Shown: positions 36,358-47,236 of the stretch, one piece after another
Numbering within the stretch: the stretch's first letter is position 1
Layout of the letters: each line of letters opens with the position of its first letter
The notes under the pieces: model-generated
Databases searched by the model: none
What the model was told of the DNA's origin: nothing
Seen by the model: only the letters and a program-made list of their open reading frames with translations
Made by a program: the position numbers and the translations under genes
Assembly (NCBI RefSeq): GCF_016908635.1
Contig: NZ_JAFBEG010000008.1
Span: 32,482 to 96,481, forward strand
From: Sporohalobacter salinus
GTDB taxonomy: Bacteria > Bacillota > Halanaerobiia > Halobacteroidales > Acetohalobiaceae
Length of the DNA: 64,000 nucleotides
Direction: 5' to 3'

Positions 36358-37173
36358 TTAATTTATTGAATTCAATTTTACAAGTAATGATTTGCTCATT
36401 TTTTTAGCTTTCCATCCTTTTGCTTGCTTCCCATTTTTTATAGTTAAAGCAAACACATATCTTTGTTTGGTATTTTTATTATGAAAATATCCTACAAACC
36501 ATCCTAATCTATTCTTACGATCTATACTTAAGGTTCCAGTTTTTCCAGAAAAAATGTAATTTTTGGTTTCTTCTAAAGTTATAATCTTTTTAACTTTATC
36601 CATAACTTTTCTATCAAATGGTAATTTATTTGTATATAATTTCTTCATAAATTCCACTTGTTCTTTAGCAGATATCTTTAAAGAATTATCAAACCAAAAT
36701 GTATTAATTCTACTAATTTGTTCATTTCCATAATGTAATTTTGAAAGGTAAGACTTCATTCTGTCTTTTCCAATTTTAACAGCAACTTTTTGAAAATACC
36801 AAACAACTGAATGAGAAACAGCAGAAGATAAGGTTTGATCTTTGTTCCATGATTTTATTGGATATTTCTTACCATTCCACTTCATTTTATTTAACTTATC
36901 CTTTTTTAAAACACCTGTTTGTAAAGCAATCAAAGAATGACATATTTTAAAAGTAGATGCGGGTGATAGGGGCTCATTTACTTGACTTTCATTATAAATA
37001 GAATACGAATCATCTTCTAGATTATATAAAACAAAACTAATATTTTCTTTATTTTCAAAGTAATTTCTTAGATTAATATCATTTTTTTGATATTCATTTG
37101 TTGCAGCATAAATCGGCAAAGATAATATAACTAATAAAATTAATGTAATAAATAATATTCGTTTTTTGCTCAT
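36358..37173 (-). CDS. Class D (OXA-type) beta-lactamase
   Basis: The ATG at 37173 (GGAGGGATATAAAG upstream) gives 271 residues with a signal peptide (RILFITLILLVILSLPIYAA). Class D motifs are complete: PASTFK with Ser73 and Lys76, SHSVVW (SxV), HYGNEQIS (YGN), FWFDNSLKIS, and SGKTGT (KTG). The family hydrolyses beta-lactams by an acyl-serine route; some Gram-positive members have weak activity or act as penicillin-binding sensors. No regulator gene is adjacent. It sits in the interval dividing herA and nurA, suggesting acquisition. Confidence 0.9.
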   Translation of the reverse strand: MSKKRILFITLILLVILSLPIYAATNEYQKNDINLRNYFENKENISFVLYNLEDDSYSIYNESQVNEPLSPASTFKICHSLIALQTGVLKKDKLNKMKWNGKKYPIKSWNKDQTLSSAVSHSVVWYFQKVAVKIGKDRMKSYLSKLHYGNEQISRINTFWFDNSLKISAKEQVEFMKKLYTNKLPFDRKVMDKVKKIITLEETKNYIFSGKTGTLSIDRKNRLGWFVGYFHNKNTKQRYVFALTIKNGKQAKGWKAKKMSKSLLVKLNSIN

Positions 37174-37745
37174 CTTTATATCCCTCCATATAACCTCCAT
37201 ATAATTTATTTTCCTAGATAAATTCTTGCCCTTAATATTTTGAAGAAAAAATCATTCTTTTCTAACAGACAATTACTTAAATTCACCAACTAATTCTTAA
37301 ACTACATCTCTTTGTAAGAGATTTTCTTCTAAAAGTAAAATTATAATCTAGTTTAAACTCTAATTTTTAATAAGAATAAAAAAGTAAATATTTTAACAAA
37401 TGCTGATATAAACTTTAGCAATGAGACATCCAGTATTAAAATGAATTGAAATGAATTAAAGTTAAAACAACACTTAAGGATTAAAAAATTCTTTGACTAA
37501 AATAAAAATACTGTTTTAATTCAAATCTATAAACTTTAACTTTCTAGTAAAATATCTGCTAAATATTGATTTTAAAATTTCTATTGAAAACTGCAATTAA
37601 GAACTTACTTATTACTATACCATAATTATCCATAATATACAAGAAAATATAATTATTAATTTAAATGAATATAATGGATATACCATAAAAAATATATAAA
37701 CTTACATTTTATCCACAATATAATTAGATTAAAAACCAATTTAGA
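37174..37745. other. Non-coding AT-rich stretch in the herA-nurA insertion
   Basis: About 570 bases without a credible frame on either strand. A single exact DnaA box lies at 37709-37717. The stretch is even more AT-rich than its surroundings and is probably decayed mobile DNA. Confidence 0.4.
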
Positions 37746-38107
37746 ATAGATTTGATCCAACAAGAAGTTAAATCGTTATCTAGTAAAATAGCTAAACATC
37801 TTCAAATAGATAATAAACAAGCTAAATTTAGTAAAACAGATTGCAAAAATTATCCTCATAAATCAAAATGTAGAATATCATAACAGAAAAATACAATACA
37901 GTTAGATTTAGTGATAAACATTATCAGATTACATTATTGCATAAAAAATGCATACTGAAGAATATCAAAAATTAGCTAATAAATGAGCTGGAATTGAAGG
38001 TATCCCCTTCCACATTTAGACGCAAGTATAACATTGATGATCTTCCTATTTAATGGCAAGTTAAAATATGGTTAGGATTTAAAGTTATTGCATATATCTT
38101 TCTTTAA
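37746..38107 (+). pseudogene. Transposase relic, IS1182-like
   Basis: Three pieces in different plus frames read like one decayed transposase. The first (37746-37881) has KTDCKNYPHKSKCRIS, like the Cys motif before the last DDE part of IS1182-type transposases. The second reads EYQKLANK-stop-AGIEG. The third reads STFRRKYNIDD then WLGFKVIAYIFL. Stops and frame changes interrupt all of them. No terminal inverted repeats were found. The family name is a best guess. Confidence 0.5.
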
Positions 38108-38354
38108 TTAATTACTTTTTTGTAAATGCACCATGTATAAAATTACAAAAAAATATAATCCCCCAAAATTAATCTAGAGGATTATAGGTTAACTACTTAT
38201 TTTCTTTAATTATTTTCAACAAGATTTAACAACAGTTCTTATTCATCTTTAAAAGAATCTATATAAATCAAAACAAGTATACAAGAAACAAATTAGATCA
38301 CCTTCTAACTTAATTTATTTGTAGTCTTTATTAAGGTCATTGAAGTGAAACATT

Positions 38355-39347
38355 TTAATAAATTCTCTCATCTCGTTTTGAAGCAAATAATCTTTTCTTT
38401 AAATCTGAATCCAAATAAGTATCAATTAAACTTTTCATCATCTGATCAGAAATCCTAACTTCATTATCTACTACATCTAGCCAAATAGGAATTCCGCGGC
38501 TATCCTCTGGTGTTAGAGTATAAACTAACTTAGCCATATTCTGAAACTCAGAATGCTGCTCTTCTAAAATATCAAGTCCGATCACTTGTGGATCACGACT
38601 TGGTCGTAAAAACGCTGTCTTTAGACCGCGTTTAAATTCTAAAGTTAACATCTCTCCCAAATCTAATACCCCAAATAATAACTCGCGATCATAAAATCCA
38701 GCTAATTCCTCATCTATCCTTTCACCTACTTCCTGAGTTCCTATTTCTTCTATTACTCCCACTAATAGCACTTCTTGACTTATAGCTACTTCTCTTAATT
38801 CTTTCCACTTTTCCTCTGCTTCAATTCGATACCGAATCAATGAACCATCTAACATAATTAATTTAGGCTGCCACTCTTTAACCGCCTGTATAGCTACTTC
38901 TAATTCTAATTCAGCTAACTTAGAAATTTTAATCTTGTTAGCAGCATGCTGCTTACTAATACTATTATTACCTTGCTGATACTGTTCAAAAATAAAATTA
39001 TTAATCTCCTCTTTGGAATTTGAAACTAACGGACAGAACAATTCAGTCGCAGTTATATCTTCTTTAGCAGTACTTTTAGCTAAGGCCTGTAATAGATAAA
39101 GATAATGAGGATAATTGCTTCCTAGTTTATTTATTGAACCATCAACCCCTACAATTGCTCTATTATCCGTCCATGATTCTAATTTATCTTCAGACATCTG
39201 GTCTAACTTTATAATTCCTCCTAATTCTGTTTTGATTTTAACTCTTAAACTCTGTTTGTCCAGATTAGATTTTGCCGAGTACTTTTGCTTCAATTCCTGA
39301 TTAGCCTTTATTAAATTTTCTTTAAGTTTGGTTGATATCTCTAACAT
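38355..39347 (-). CDS. nurA: NurA-domain nuclease
   Basis: The 330-residue protein has AIVGVDGSINKLG near residue 67 and LIMLDGSLIRYRIE near residue 168, supplying the acidic metal-binding residues of NurA. A late EDSRGIPIWLDVVD segment carries further conserved residues. NurA is a 5'-3' nuclease that partners HerA in double-strand break end processing. herA is the next same-strand gene with a conserved function, but inserted sequence now separates them. Confidence 0.85.
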   Translation of the reverse strand: MLEISTKLKENLIKANQELKQKYSAKSNLDKQSLRVKIKTELGGIIKLDQMSEDKLESWTDNRAIVGVDGSINKLGSNYPHYLYLLQALAKSTAKEDITATELFCPLVSNSKEEINNFIFEQYQQGNNSISKQHAANKIKISKLAELELEVAIQAVKEWQPKLIMLDGSLIRYRIEAEEKWKELREVAISQEVLLVGVIEEIGTQEVGERIDEELAGFYDRELLFGVLDLGEMLTLEFKRGLKTAFLRPSRDPQVIGLDILEEQHSEFQNMAKLVYTLTPEDSRGIPIWLDVVDNEVRISDQMMKSLIDTYLDSDLKKRLFASKRDERIY

Positions 39348-39433
39348 TTATTTCCCACCTTTTACCTAGTTTTTATATTACTTTACTTCAATATTCAAGA
39401 AGTTTTCCCTGTTTTAAAAAATATTGTTATCTA

Positions 39434-39462
39434 TTGACTTTGGTTGGAAATTATAGTATAAT
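39434..39462 (+). promoter_or_regulatory. Promoter of abrB
   Basis: TTGACT (39434-39439), 17-base spacer, TATAAT (39457-39462). Confidence 0.75.
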
Positions 39463-39512
39463 TTATTCAAGAATAGATGTCGAAAAATGAGAAGGTAAAG
39501 GAGGTATTGTAA

Positions 39513-39758
39513 ATGAAATCTACAGGAATTGTTAGAAAAGTAGATGAATTAGGAAGAGTAGTAATTCCCGTGGAACTAAGAAGAACACTTGAAATTGGTG
39601 AAAAGGATGCTCTAGAAATATACGTAGATGGCGAAAGTATTATTCTAAAAAAATACGAACCAGCTTGTGTCTTCTGTAGTAACGCCGGGGATACTACTGT
39701 TTTTAAAGGCAAAACAATCTGTAAAGAATGCCTATCTGAAATGACTGAAAGTGCTTAA
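39513..39758 (+). CDS. abrB: AbrB-family transcriptional regulator
   Basis: The 81-residue protein begins MKSTGIVRKVDELGRVVIPVELRR, the swapped-hairpin DNA-binding domain of AbrB/SpoVT. It then has a C-terminal zinc-ribbon-like pair of Cys-x2-Cys motifs (CVFCSNAG and CKEC) found in clostridial AbrB. It is divergent from nurA and convergent with rsmI, as abrB is in Bacillus. AbrB proteins repress transition-state and sporulation genes. GGAGGTATTGTAA precedes the ATG. Confidence 0.93.
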   Translation: MKSTGIVRKVDELGRVVIPVELRRTLEIGEKDALEIYVDGESIILKKYEPACVFCSNAGDTTVFKGKTICKECLSEMTESA

Positions 39759-39797
39759 TTAAAAACTGTATTATTATATATAACTGATATTAGATAT

Positions 39798-39835
39798 AAG
39801 AAAGTAGATAGCTTGTACAAGCTATCTACTTTCTT
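39798..39835. terminator. Bidirectional terminator between abrB and rsmI
   Basis: A perfect 38-base palindrome centred on TTGTACAA; both outer arms are T- or A-rich, so it can act in both directions. Confidence 0.8.
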
Positions 39836-39836
39836 A

Positions 39837-40697
39837 TTATTTTTCCACCTGAGCATCAATAACAATTGCTTCTTCATATACCTCTCTTTTAGGTAATCCT
39901 CTTTCCTCGGCTACTAATTTAACTGCTTCTTTTTTAGTAATTCCTTTATCCATCATAAGCTTAATATGCTCTAAAATAGTAAGTTCTTTCCAAGCTGCTT
40001 CTTTACAATGAAGTTGAGCAGAATCTATCCCTCTTAATACTATAGTAATTTCACCTTTTGGATCTTCCTCTTCAAAATGATTCAATACTTCACTAACTTG
40101 ACCTGAAACCTTTTCTTCAAACTTCTTTGTTATTTCCCTCCAAACAGCTATTTTACGATCTCCCAAAATATTCAATATACTTTCAAGGCTATCTTTTAAT
40201 CGATAAGGTGATTCATAAAAAACAAGAGTTCTAGTTTCAGAACTCAATTCTTTTAATCTTTCTTGACGCTGTTTTTCTTTACGTGGCAAAAAGCCCTCAA
40301 AAACAAATTTATCTGTAGGTAATCCAGAAGCTACTAATGCTGCTGTCATAGCTGTTGGGCCAGGTATAGGCACCACCTTAATGTCTTCCTTATCAGCTAA
40401 AGAAGTCAACTTATAGCCAGGATCAGAAATCCCAGGCATTCCAGCATCAGACACTAATGCAATTTCTTGCCCTGCTTTCAACATCTTAATTATTTCTGCA
40501 CTCTTTTCTTCTTCATTATGTTCATGATAACTAATTAACTCTGCATCTATTTCATAGTGATTTAATAAATTTTTAGTCCTTCTAGTATCCTCAGCAGCAA
40601 TATAGTCTACTTTTTCCAAAACCTTTAATGCTCGCAAGCTAATATCTTCCAAATTACCAATAGGTGTTCCACATATATATAATTTAGTTTCAGACAT
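39837..40697 (-). CDS. rsmI: 16S rRNA 2'-O-ribose C1402 methyltransferase RsmI
   Basis: The 286-residue SAM enzyme shows the RsmI signatures ICGTPIGNLEDISLRAL, AAEDTRRTKNLL, LVSDAGMPGISDPGY and VFEGFLPRKEKQRQERL. It methylates the ribose of C1402 in the decoding centre of 16S rRNA. Its place beside the GIY-YIG gene and abrB is the Bacillus yabC position. Confidence 0.95.
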   Translation of the reverse strand: MSETKLYICGTPIGNLEDISLRALKVLEKVDYIAAEDTRRTKNLLNHYEIDAELISYHEHNEEEKSAEIIKMLKAGQEIALVSDAGMPGISDPGYKLTSLADKEDIKVVPIPGPTAMTAALVASGLPTDKFVFEGFLPRKEKQRQERLKELSSETRTLVFYESPYRLKDSLESILNILGDRKIAVWREITKKFEEKVSGQVSEVLNHFEEEDPKGEITIVLRGIDSAQLHCKEAAWKELTILEHIKLMMDKGITKKEAVKLVAEERGLPKREVYEEAIVIDAQVEK

Positions 40698-40732
40698 AAT
40701 TCATTCCTCCTCAAAACTAACTACAAGCCTAA

Positions 40733-40975
40733 CTATTCTTCTATTAAACTTAACTTTTTCTGTCTAGTATATTCTTTAATCTCATACTCCTTTTTTTGAG
40801 CTTTACTTCTCGTATCATATTCTTCATTATAAACTAACTCTACTGGCCTTCTACCACGAGTATATTTTGCACCTTTTCCTTGATTATGCTCTTTAACTCT
40901 TCGATCAAGATCAGTAGTATAACCAGTATAAAGTGTTTTATCAGCACAACGTAAAATATAAACATAATGTCCCAT
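40733..40975 (-). CDS. GIY-YIG domain protein (YazA type)
   Basis: The ATG at 40975 gives 80 residues: GHYVYILRCADKTLYTGYT holds the GIY-YIG motif, then DLDRRVKEHNQGKGAKYTRGRRPVEL. This is the stand-alone UPF0213/YhbQ-YazA nuclease-like family. The role is not known. It lies between rsmI and the TrmN6-like gene, as in Bacillus. The upstream in-frame TTG start at 40984 lacks spacing to GAAGGTAG. Confidence 0.92.
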   Translation of the reverse strand: MGHYVYILRCADKTLYTGYTTDLDRRVKEHNQGKGAKYTRGRRPVELVYNEEYDTRSKAQKKEYEIKEYTRQKKLSLIEE

Positions 40976-40995
40976 ACCAATCAACTACCTTCTAT

Positions 40996-41757
40996 CTATT
41001 TATTATAATCTTGTCCATAATATATTTCTAATACTTCCTCAGTATAATTACCATCATCCCGATAAATCACTAAAGGCTTATCAACTTTCAAACCGGGATT
41101 AGCCCCTTTAATTCCAGTTACTAATACTAAATTACAGGCTTTACTAGCCTGTGGTTGGATTAAACGCATATATTTAGGTTGCAAATTATAACAATTCATT
41201 ACATCTAATAACTCATCCAATCTTTCAACCCTATAAATATAAGAAACTTTACCTTTATATCTTACTAAATAAGAACTAATCTTAATTATATCTCCTAGCT
41301 TAACTTTCATCTCATGTTTGGCAATAGCAATACTCTTGTTAGGATTCACTTTTCCTTGCCCTAGAGGTAAATATGGTGGATTACTAACTACTACATCAAA
41401 ACTTTCAGCAATAAAGCTTTCCTTAAGTTGTCTAATATCAGCTTCCTCAATTTGAATTATATCCTCTAGCCCATTATACCAAACACTTCTTTTGGCCATT
41501 TCTACTAATTCGGACTGAATTTCAACCCCTACTATTTGTTCCAAATTATTCTTTGTAGCTAATAAGAGAGGAATCACCCCTGTTCCAGTTCCTAAATCAA
41601 TGACTCTATCATTTGACTTAACTTCCACAAAATCAGTCAATAAAACAGCATCAATGGCAAAAGCAAAATAATCACTACTCTGAATAATCTGTAAATTATT
41701 ATGTAGCAAATCATCTAACCTTTCATTTGCTTCTAATTTAACCTTCGGCAACTTCAT
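40996..41757 (-). CDS. TrmN6-like SAM methyltransferase (YabB)
   Basis: The ATG at 41757 gives 253 residues. SAM-binding [16 protein letters not shown] near residue 50 and the N6-adenine motif [10 protein letters not shown] near residue 120 identify a TrmN6-type enzyme, which modifies adenine 37 of tRNA-Val in Escherichia coli. The target here is inferred. The start overlaps the end of yabA by 20 bases, suggesting translational coupling. Confidence 0.88.
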   Translation of the reverse strand: MKLPKVKLEANERLDDLLHNNLQIIQSSDYFAFAIDAVLLTDFVEVKSNDRVIDLGTGTGVIPLLLATKNNLEQIVGVEIQSELVEMAKRSVWYNGLEDIIQIEEADIRQLKESFIAESFDVVVSNPPYLPLGQGKVNPNKSIAIAKHEMKVKLGDIIKISSYLVRYKGKVSYIYRVERLDELLDVMNCYNLQPKYMRLIQPQASKACNLVLVTGIKGANPGLKVDKPLVIYRDDGNYTEEVLEIYYGQDYNK

Positions 41758-42088
41758 CAACCTCAACTTCAGAATCTAATTGAACATCCAAAAGTCCCAT
41801 ACAAAATAGACATTCTCCATCCCGTTTTTCACCAAAATTTAGATGACAAATATGAAATCCCTCTTCATATAACTTAGCTAAATTATTATATCCTGCCCTA
41901 TCTTCTGATTCATCCTCACTATCTGCTTTCTGTTCAAAAAGCAGTCGCTTTAGATTTTCATTCTCTTCTTTTAAATCTTTATTTTCTTTATATAAGCTAT
42001 GAGCAATCTTCTTTATCTTCCTAAAATCATCATTTAACATATTAAGTCTTTCTTGAAAGGTAGCTAATAAGCTTAAAATGTCCTCCAC
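41738..42088 (-). CDS. yabA: Replication initiation control protein YabA
   Basis: The best start is GTG 42088, eight bases after GGAGG; an ATG at 42106 would read through that site. This gives 116 residues. A leucine-rich coiled coil ([19 protein letters not shown] to [10 protein letters not shown]) is followed by a C-terminal zinc site with His, Cys and CLFC ([16 protein letters not shown]). In Bacillus YabA binds DnaA and DnaN to limit re-initiation. It is of special interest here because two DnaA-box clusters lie in the same window. Confidence 0.9.
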   Translation of the reverse strand: MEDILSLLATFQERLNMLNDDFRKIKKIAHSLYKENKDLKEENENLKRLLFEQKADSEDESEDRAGYNNLAKLYEEGFHICHLNFGEKRDGECLFCMGLLDVQLDSEVEVDEVAEG

Positions 42089-42252
42089 AATTAAATACCT
42101 CCACATAAGAAGAGTCTTTGCATTATATTCGTGATAACTAAAATTAATCCTGCTTAATCAAAATATTTATTGCCCTTTACTATTTAATATACCCATAAAT
42201 AATAATACCTATTACTCTAATACCAATAACTGTTATTTTTATCAGCTAAAAA

Positions 42253-42280
42253 ATAAAAGCACCTATATAGGTGCTTTTAT
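42253..42280 (-). terminator. Terminator of ricT
   Basis: A perfect 28-base palindrome (ATAAAAGCACCTAT and its complement) with A/T-rich arms lies after the stop codon of ricT. Confidence 0.7.
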
Positions 42281-42286
42281 ATAAAT

Positions 42287-43105
42287 TTACTTATTCTCTT
42301 CTTCATTTTCTTCAATTGTTTCCACTTCATCAATTGAAAATTCCATCTTGTCATTATTTAAAGTTACTGTTACAGCTTTCTTTACTACATTAAGATTAAC
42401 AACTTCCCCAACACCTAAATCAGTCTCTACTTTATCTCCAACATTAGGCATCTTCTTTTTAGCTGTTTTATAATTTTTACATTCATACTTTAAACAACAC
42501 ATCAATCGACCACATATCCCTGATATCTTAGCTGGATTGAGTGATAAATTCTGAGCCTTAGCCATTTTAATAGAAATAGGTTCAAAGTCTCTTAATACTG
42601 TCTCACAGCACAATTGACGTCCGCAAGGACCTAATCCACCTACCATTTTAGCTTCGTCTCTAACTCCAATTTGACGCAGTTCAATTCTAGTTTTAAATAT
42701 AGATGCCAAATCTTTAACTAATTCTCTAAAATCTACTCTGCCATCAGCAGTAAAATAGAAAATAATCTTATTTCGATCAAAAGTATATTCCACATCAATT
42801 AATTTCATTGGTAGACCATGTTCATCTATCTTTTCTAAACAGATATCAAAAGCTTCTTCTTCATCTTCCTCATTCTCTTTTTTAGTCTTAAAATCACTAG
42901 AAGTTGCCTTTCTAATTACTTCTTTTAAAGGAAAAACCACTTCTTCTTCTGTAACCTCCTGAGGAGGCATCACTACTTTACCAAACTCAACTCCCCGAGA
43001 AGTTTCAACAATTACATTATCTTCTACTACCAACTCTATATCTCCAGGATCAAAGTAATATATAGTTTCTGCTTTACCAAATGTTACTCCTACTACAGTA
43101 TACAT
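42287..43105 (-). CDS. ricT: PSP1-domain protein RicT (YaaT)
   Basis: The ATG at 43105 gives 272 residues. The PSP1 core carries clustered cysteines: GGLGPCGRQLCCETVL, SGICGRLMCCLKYEC. In Bacillus RicT (YaaT) forms an iron-sulfur complex with RicA and RicF that helps RNase Y mature mRNAs and promotes Spo0A activation. It follows holB closely on the same strand, the Bacillus holB-yaaT order. Confidence 0.94.
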   Translation of the reverse strand: MYTVVGVTFGKAETIYYFDPGDIELVVEDNVIVETSRGVEFGKVVMPPQEVTEEEVVFPLKEVIRKATSSDFKTKKENEEDEEEAFDICLEKIDEHGLPMKLIDVEYTFDRNKIIFYFTADGRVDFRELVKDLASIFKTRIELRQIGVRDEAKMVGGLGPCGRQLCCETVLRDFEPISIKMAKAQNLSLNPAKISGICGRLMCCLKYECKNYKTAKKKMPNVGDKVETDLGVGEVVNLNVVKKAVTVTLNNDKMEFSIDEVETIEENEEENK

Positions 43106-43110
43106 CACTA

Positions 43111-44100
43111 TCACATCCTTTTTTCTTTTATATTTAACAACATCACCTCTAAAGCTAGCTGTAAATTTACATTAGTATTTTGAATCAAATTATTCGTTTT
43201 CTCTATTTCTTCAATAATTGCCTGTATTTCATCAAAAGTATATTCCTGATCTAAACACGATAATTCTTCTTGATAATCAAAATTAATTAATAATTCCTCT
43301 TTTTGACTTCCTTTATATAATAATAAATCACGATAAAAAGTTATTATACTTTCTAAAATATTATCTATTTCTTCTTTATAATCCAATATTTTCTGAACTA
43401 ATTCAAATAACTCAACTAAATCTAAGTTATTTAACTTTTTAATCTCATCCAATATTATTTCTCTCGTCGTTAAAGTCTCCTCATTTTCAATAAAATCAAT
43501 TGCCTTACCTAAACTACCATCAGCTAAAACAGCTATCTTCTTAGCTTTATTTTTATCTAATTTAAACCTACTAATTAATCTATCAATAATTTCATCAACT
43601 GTCAAAGGTCTAAATTTAACAATTTGGCAACGAGAGGTAATTGTCGGTAATAATGATTCTTCTTTAGAAGCTAAGAGAATAATAATTACATATCCCGGTG
43701 GGTCTTCTAAAGTTCGAAGTAAGCTATTTGCTGCCTGCAAATTCATACAATCTGCTTCTTTAATAATGTATATTTTCCATTCACTTTCATAAGGTCTATA
43801 TGAAATACTCTGCTGTAATTTACGAATCTGATCTATTTTAATATGCTTACCTTCTGGCTCTATATCAACTATATCAGGATGATTACCGCTGTCAAATTTA
43901 CGACATGATATACACTCACCACAGGCATCTAAATCCATTTCTTTACAATTAAGGGCCTTAGCAAACTGAATAGCTGTAAATTTCTTACCTACTCCTTTTT
44001 TACCAGTAAATAAATAAGCATGATTAATTCTTTTTCTTTCAAGTCCATTCTGTAATATATCAACAGGTATATCCTGACCTACGATATTTGCAAAGGCCAT
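43111..44100 (-). CDS. holB: DNA polymerase III delta' subunit
   Basis: The 329-residue clamp-loader protein has a P-loop-like FTGKKGVGKKFTAIQFA, a zinc module CGECISCRKFDSGNHPD, LQAANSLLRTLEDPPGY and the sensor region ITSRCQIVKFRP. The second P-loop lysine position (GKK rather than GKT) suggests weak or no ATP hydrolysis, as is usual for delta'. It lies between yaaR and ricT. Confidence 0.93.
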   Translation of the reverse strand: MAFANIVGQDIPVDILQNGLERKRINHAYLFTGKKGVGKKFTAIQFAKALNCKEMDLDACGECISCRKFDSGNHPDIVDIEPEGKHIKIDQIRKLQQSISYRPYESEWKIYIIKEADCMNLQAANSLLRTLEDPPGYVIIILLASKEESLLPTITSRCQIVKFRPLTVDEIIDRLISRFKLDKNKAKKIAVLADGSLGKAIDFIENEETLTTREIILDEIKKLNNLDLVELFELVQKILDYKEEIDNILESIITFYRDLLLYKGSQKEELLINFDYQEELSCLDQEYTFDEIQAIIEEIEKTNNLIQNTNVNLQLALEVMLLNIKEKRM

Positions 44101-44122
44101 AATTCCTCCTCCTAAACTACTT

Positions 44123-44578
44123 TTAAGTATAAATATCCACTAACATACCACGTACCTCATCAAGTCGGTCAAGTATCTCTAATTGAGTAGATTGTTTATT
44201 CAATACTAGTTCTGTTAAGTCCTCCAGTGACTCATCAACTTTTTCTACTAAATTATATACTTTATGTTTCCCACTTCCATAGGTACTAAACTCCTCTTTT
44301 ACTTTATATATCTTGTCCACTGCTTCCTTGACAAACTGTTGTACCATCTTTTTATAACGGACTAATTCTTTAAAAGTTCTTTTTTTGCTTAATTTTTCTC
44401 CCTGTTTATCAATCTGGTCTAATAATTCATCTAACCTTTCTTTTACACTAGCATCATGCACTTCCTGAAGAGTATCCAAAAAATTATTCTCACTACTTTT
44501 AGCTGTCTCAGAAGCCTGTAAATTTGATTTATTAAGAATCTGATTGAGATCCTTCTTTAAATCATTTTGAATCTTCAT
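44123..44578 (-). CDS. YaaR family (DUF327) protein
   Basis: The 151-residue helical protein has [33 protein letters not shown] followed by RYKKMVQQFVKEAVDKIYKV, the DUF327/YaaR pattern (shown here as two separate runs of the family alignment). Function is unknown. It overlaps the end of tmk by 17 bases and precedes holB, the same order as in Bacillus. Confidence 0.88.
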   Translation of the reverse strand: MKIQNDLKKDLNQILNKSNLQASETAKSSENNFLDTLQEVHDASVKERLDELLDQIDKQGEKLSKKRTFKELVRYKKMVQQFVKEAVDKIYKVKEEFSTYGSGKHKVYNLVEKVDESLEDLTELVLNKQSTQLEILDRLDEVRGMLVDIYT

Positions 44579-45194
44579 TAATCTCTAACCTCGCTTCTAA
44601 AGATTTTATTAAGCTAGCAGATACAGATTTTATATCCTGGCTACCATCTATTACTTCAAAACGACTCTTCTCTTTTGCCAGCTTCAAATATCCATTTCTT
44701 ACCTGTTGATGAAAGAATAAGTCCTCACTTTCTATTCTATCTTTTGCTTTCCCCTTTGTTCTTAGCAATCCTTTTTCAGATTCAATATCCAATAGAAAAG
44801 TTAAGTCAGGTTCTAAACCACCCGTTGCCAATCGATTTAATTCTTGGATTAAATCTTTATCCAACTTTCTACCAAAACCCTGATAGGCCATTGTAGCATC
44901 AACAAACCGATCACAGATTACTACTTTCCCCTTTTTTAGTTCCGGTTTAATTACCTCGATAACATGCTGAGCTCTACTAGCTGCATATAATAACAGTTCC
45001 GTTTTAGACTCCAAATTATCTAAATCACTATCCAATAAGATCTTTCTAATTCTATTTCCTACTTCCGTACCTCCTGGTTCCCTAGTCGTAACTACTTTAT
45101 AACCGCATTCATTAAAATATTCACTTAATAATTCAATCTGAGTCGATTTTCCTGCTCCCTCTGGACCTTCTAATGTAATAAATAATCCTTTCAT
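44562..45194 (-). CDS. tmk: Thymidylate kinase
   Basis: The 210-residue kinase makes dTDP from dTMP. P-loop EGPEGAGKSTQ near residue 9, TTREPGGTEVGN, the DR motif CDRFVDATMAYQGFGR, and a lid region near LLRTKGKAKDRIE are all present. It heads the tmk-yaaR-holB-ricT unit. AGGAAGATAAATG precedes the gene. Confidence 0.95.
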   Translation of the reverse strand: MKGLFITLEGPEGAGKSTQIELLSEYFNECGYKVVTTREPGGTEVGNRIRKILLDSDLDNLESKTELLLYAASRAQHVIEVIKPELKKGKVVICDRFVDATMAYQGFGRKLDKDLIQELNRLATGGLEPDLTFLLDIESEKGLLRTKGKAKDRIESEDLFFHQQVRNGYLKLAKEKSRFEVIDGSQDIKSVSASLIKSLEARLEINEDSK

Positions 45195-45319
45195 TTATCT
45201 TCCTCCATCATAATCTTCATTCCTTATTTAATTGTTATTCGTGAAAAAAATATATTCTCCTCTATCTAGTCAACTCTATCAATCTCAAAAAACTCACAAT
45301 TATATTGCTTATAAACAAA

Positions 45320-45349
45320 AAAGACTCTTCTATTAATAGAAGAGTCTTT
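45320..45349 (-). terminator. Terminator of guaB
   Basis: A perfect 15-bp stem (AAAGACTCTTCTATT with complement) followed on minus by TTTTTTG. Confidence 0.8.
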
Positions 45350-45356
45350 AAATTAT

Positions 45357-46841
<1,485 letters not shown>

Positions 46842-46870
46842 TTAATTTATTTTCAATCCTAATATTAAAA

Positions 46871-46908
46871 GACCTAAGCATAGTTTCTATTCCAACCATA
46901 CTTAGGCC
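46871..46908 (-). terminator. Expression-platform terminator of the guanine riboswitch
   Basis: On minus, GGCCTAAGTATGGTT pairs with AACTATGCTTAGGTC and runs into TTTTAAT, just before guaB. Confidence 0.75.
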
Positions 46909-46953
46909 CATTAAAAACAAAATTAAATCACTATATAGACCGTCATAAATATT

Positions 46954-47016
46954 CGTAGTCAAATGGTTTACGGCCACTTGATAGAAACTCTCGAGCCTTA
47001 TTCTCGAAGTTATACG
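46954..47016 (-). promoter_or_regulatory. Guanine riboswitch of guaB
   Basis: On minus the purine aptamer core is present: CGTATAAC, an AATAAGG junction, AGTTTCTATC, CCGTAAA and GACTACG. The C in GACTA is the base that pairs with guanine (adenine aptamers have U). Guanine would switch guaB off through the following terminator. Confidence 0.9.
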
Positions 47017-47050
47017 AATCAACCTCAACTAATTTCTTAAATTTTAAATA

Positions 47051-47079
47051 AGTTTATCAAACTTATTTGTGAGTGTCAA
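47051..47079 (-). promoter_or_regulatory. Promoter of guaB leader
   Basis: On minus, TTGACA (47079-47074), 17-base spacer and TAAACT (47056-47051). Confidence 0.6.
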
Positions 47080-47236
47080 GAGAATAAAAGTATTAAATTA
47101 AAATATTAATTTTCAAAGAATTGTTAAGATATTTTAGTGAAAATAATTATCATCTTTAATTTGCTAAGTTGCTAATTCAATTATCCTTTAATATAATTAA
47201 ATTAGTTCTAATCATCCATAGTTAGGAGGAAATAAA

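Noticed and set aside
38152..38189. Hairpin TATAATCC / GGATTATA as an IS end
   Set aside because: Only one copy was found and it does not flank the transposase relic on both sides.
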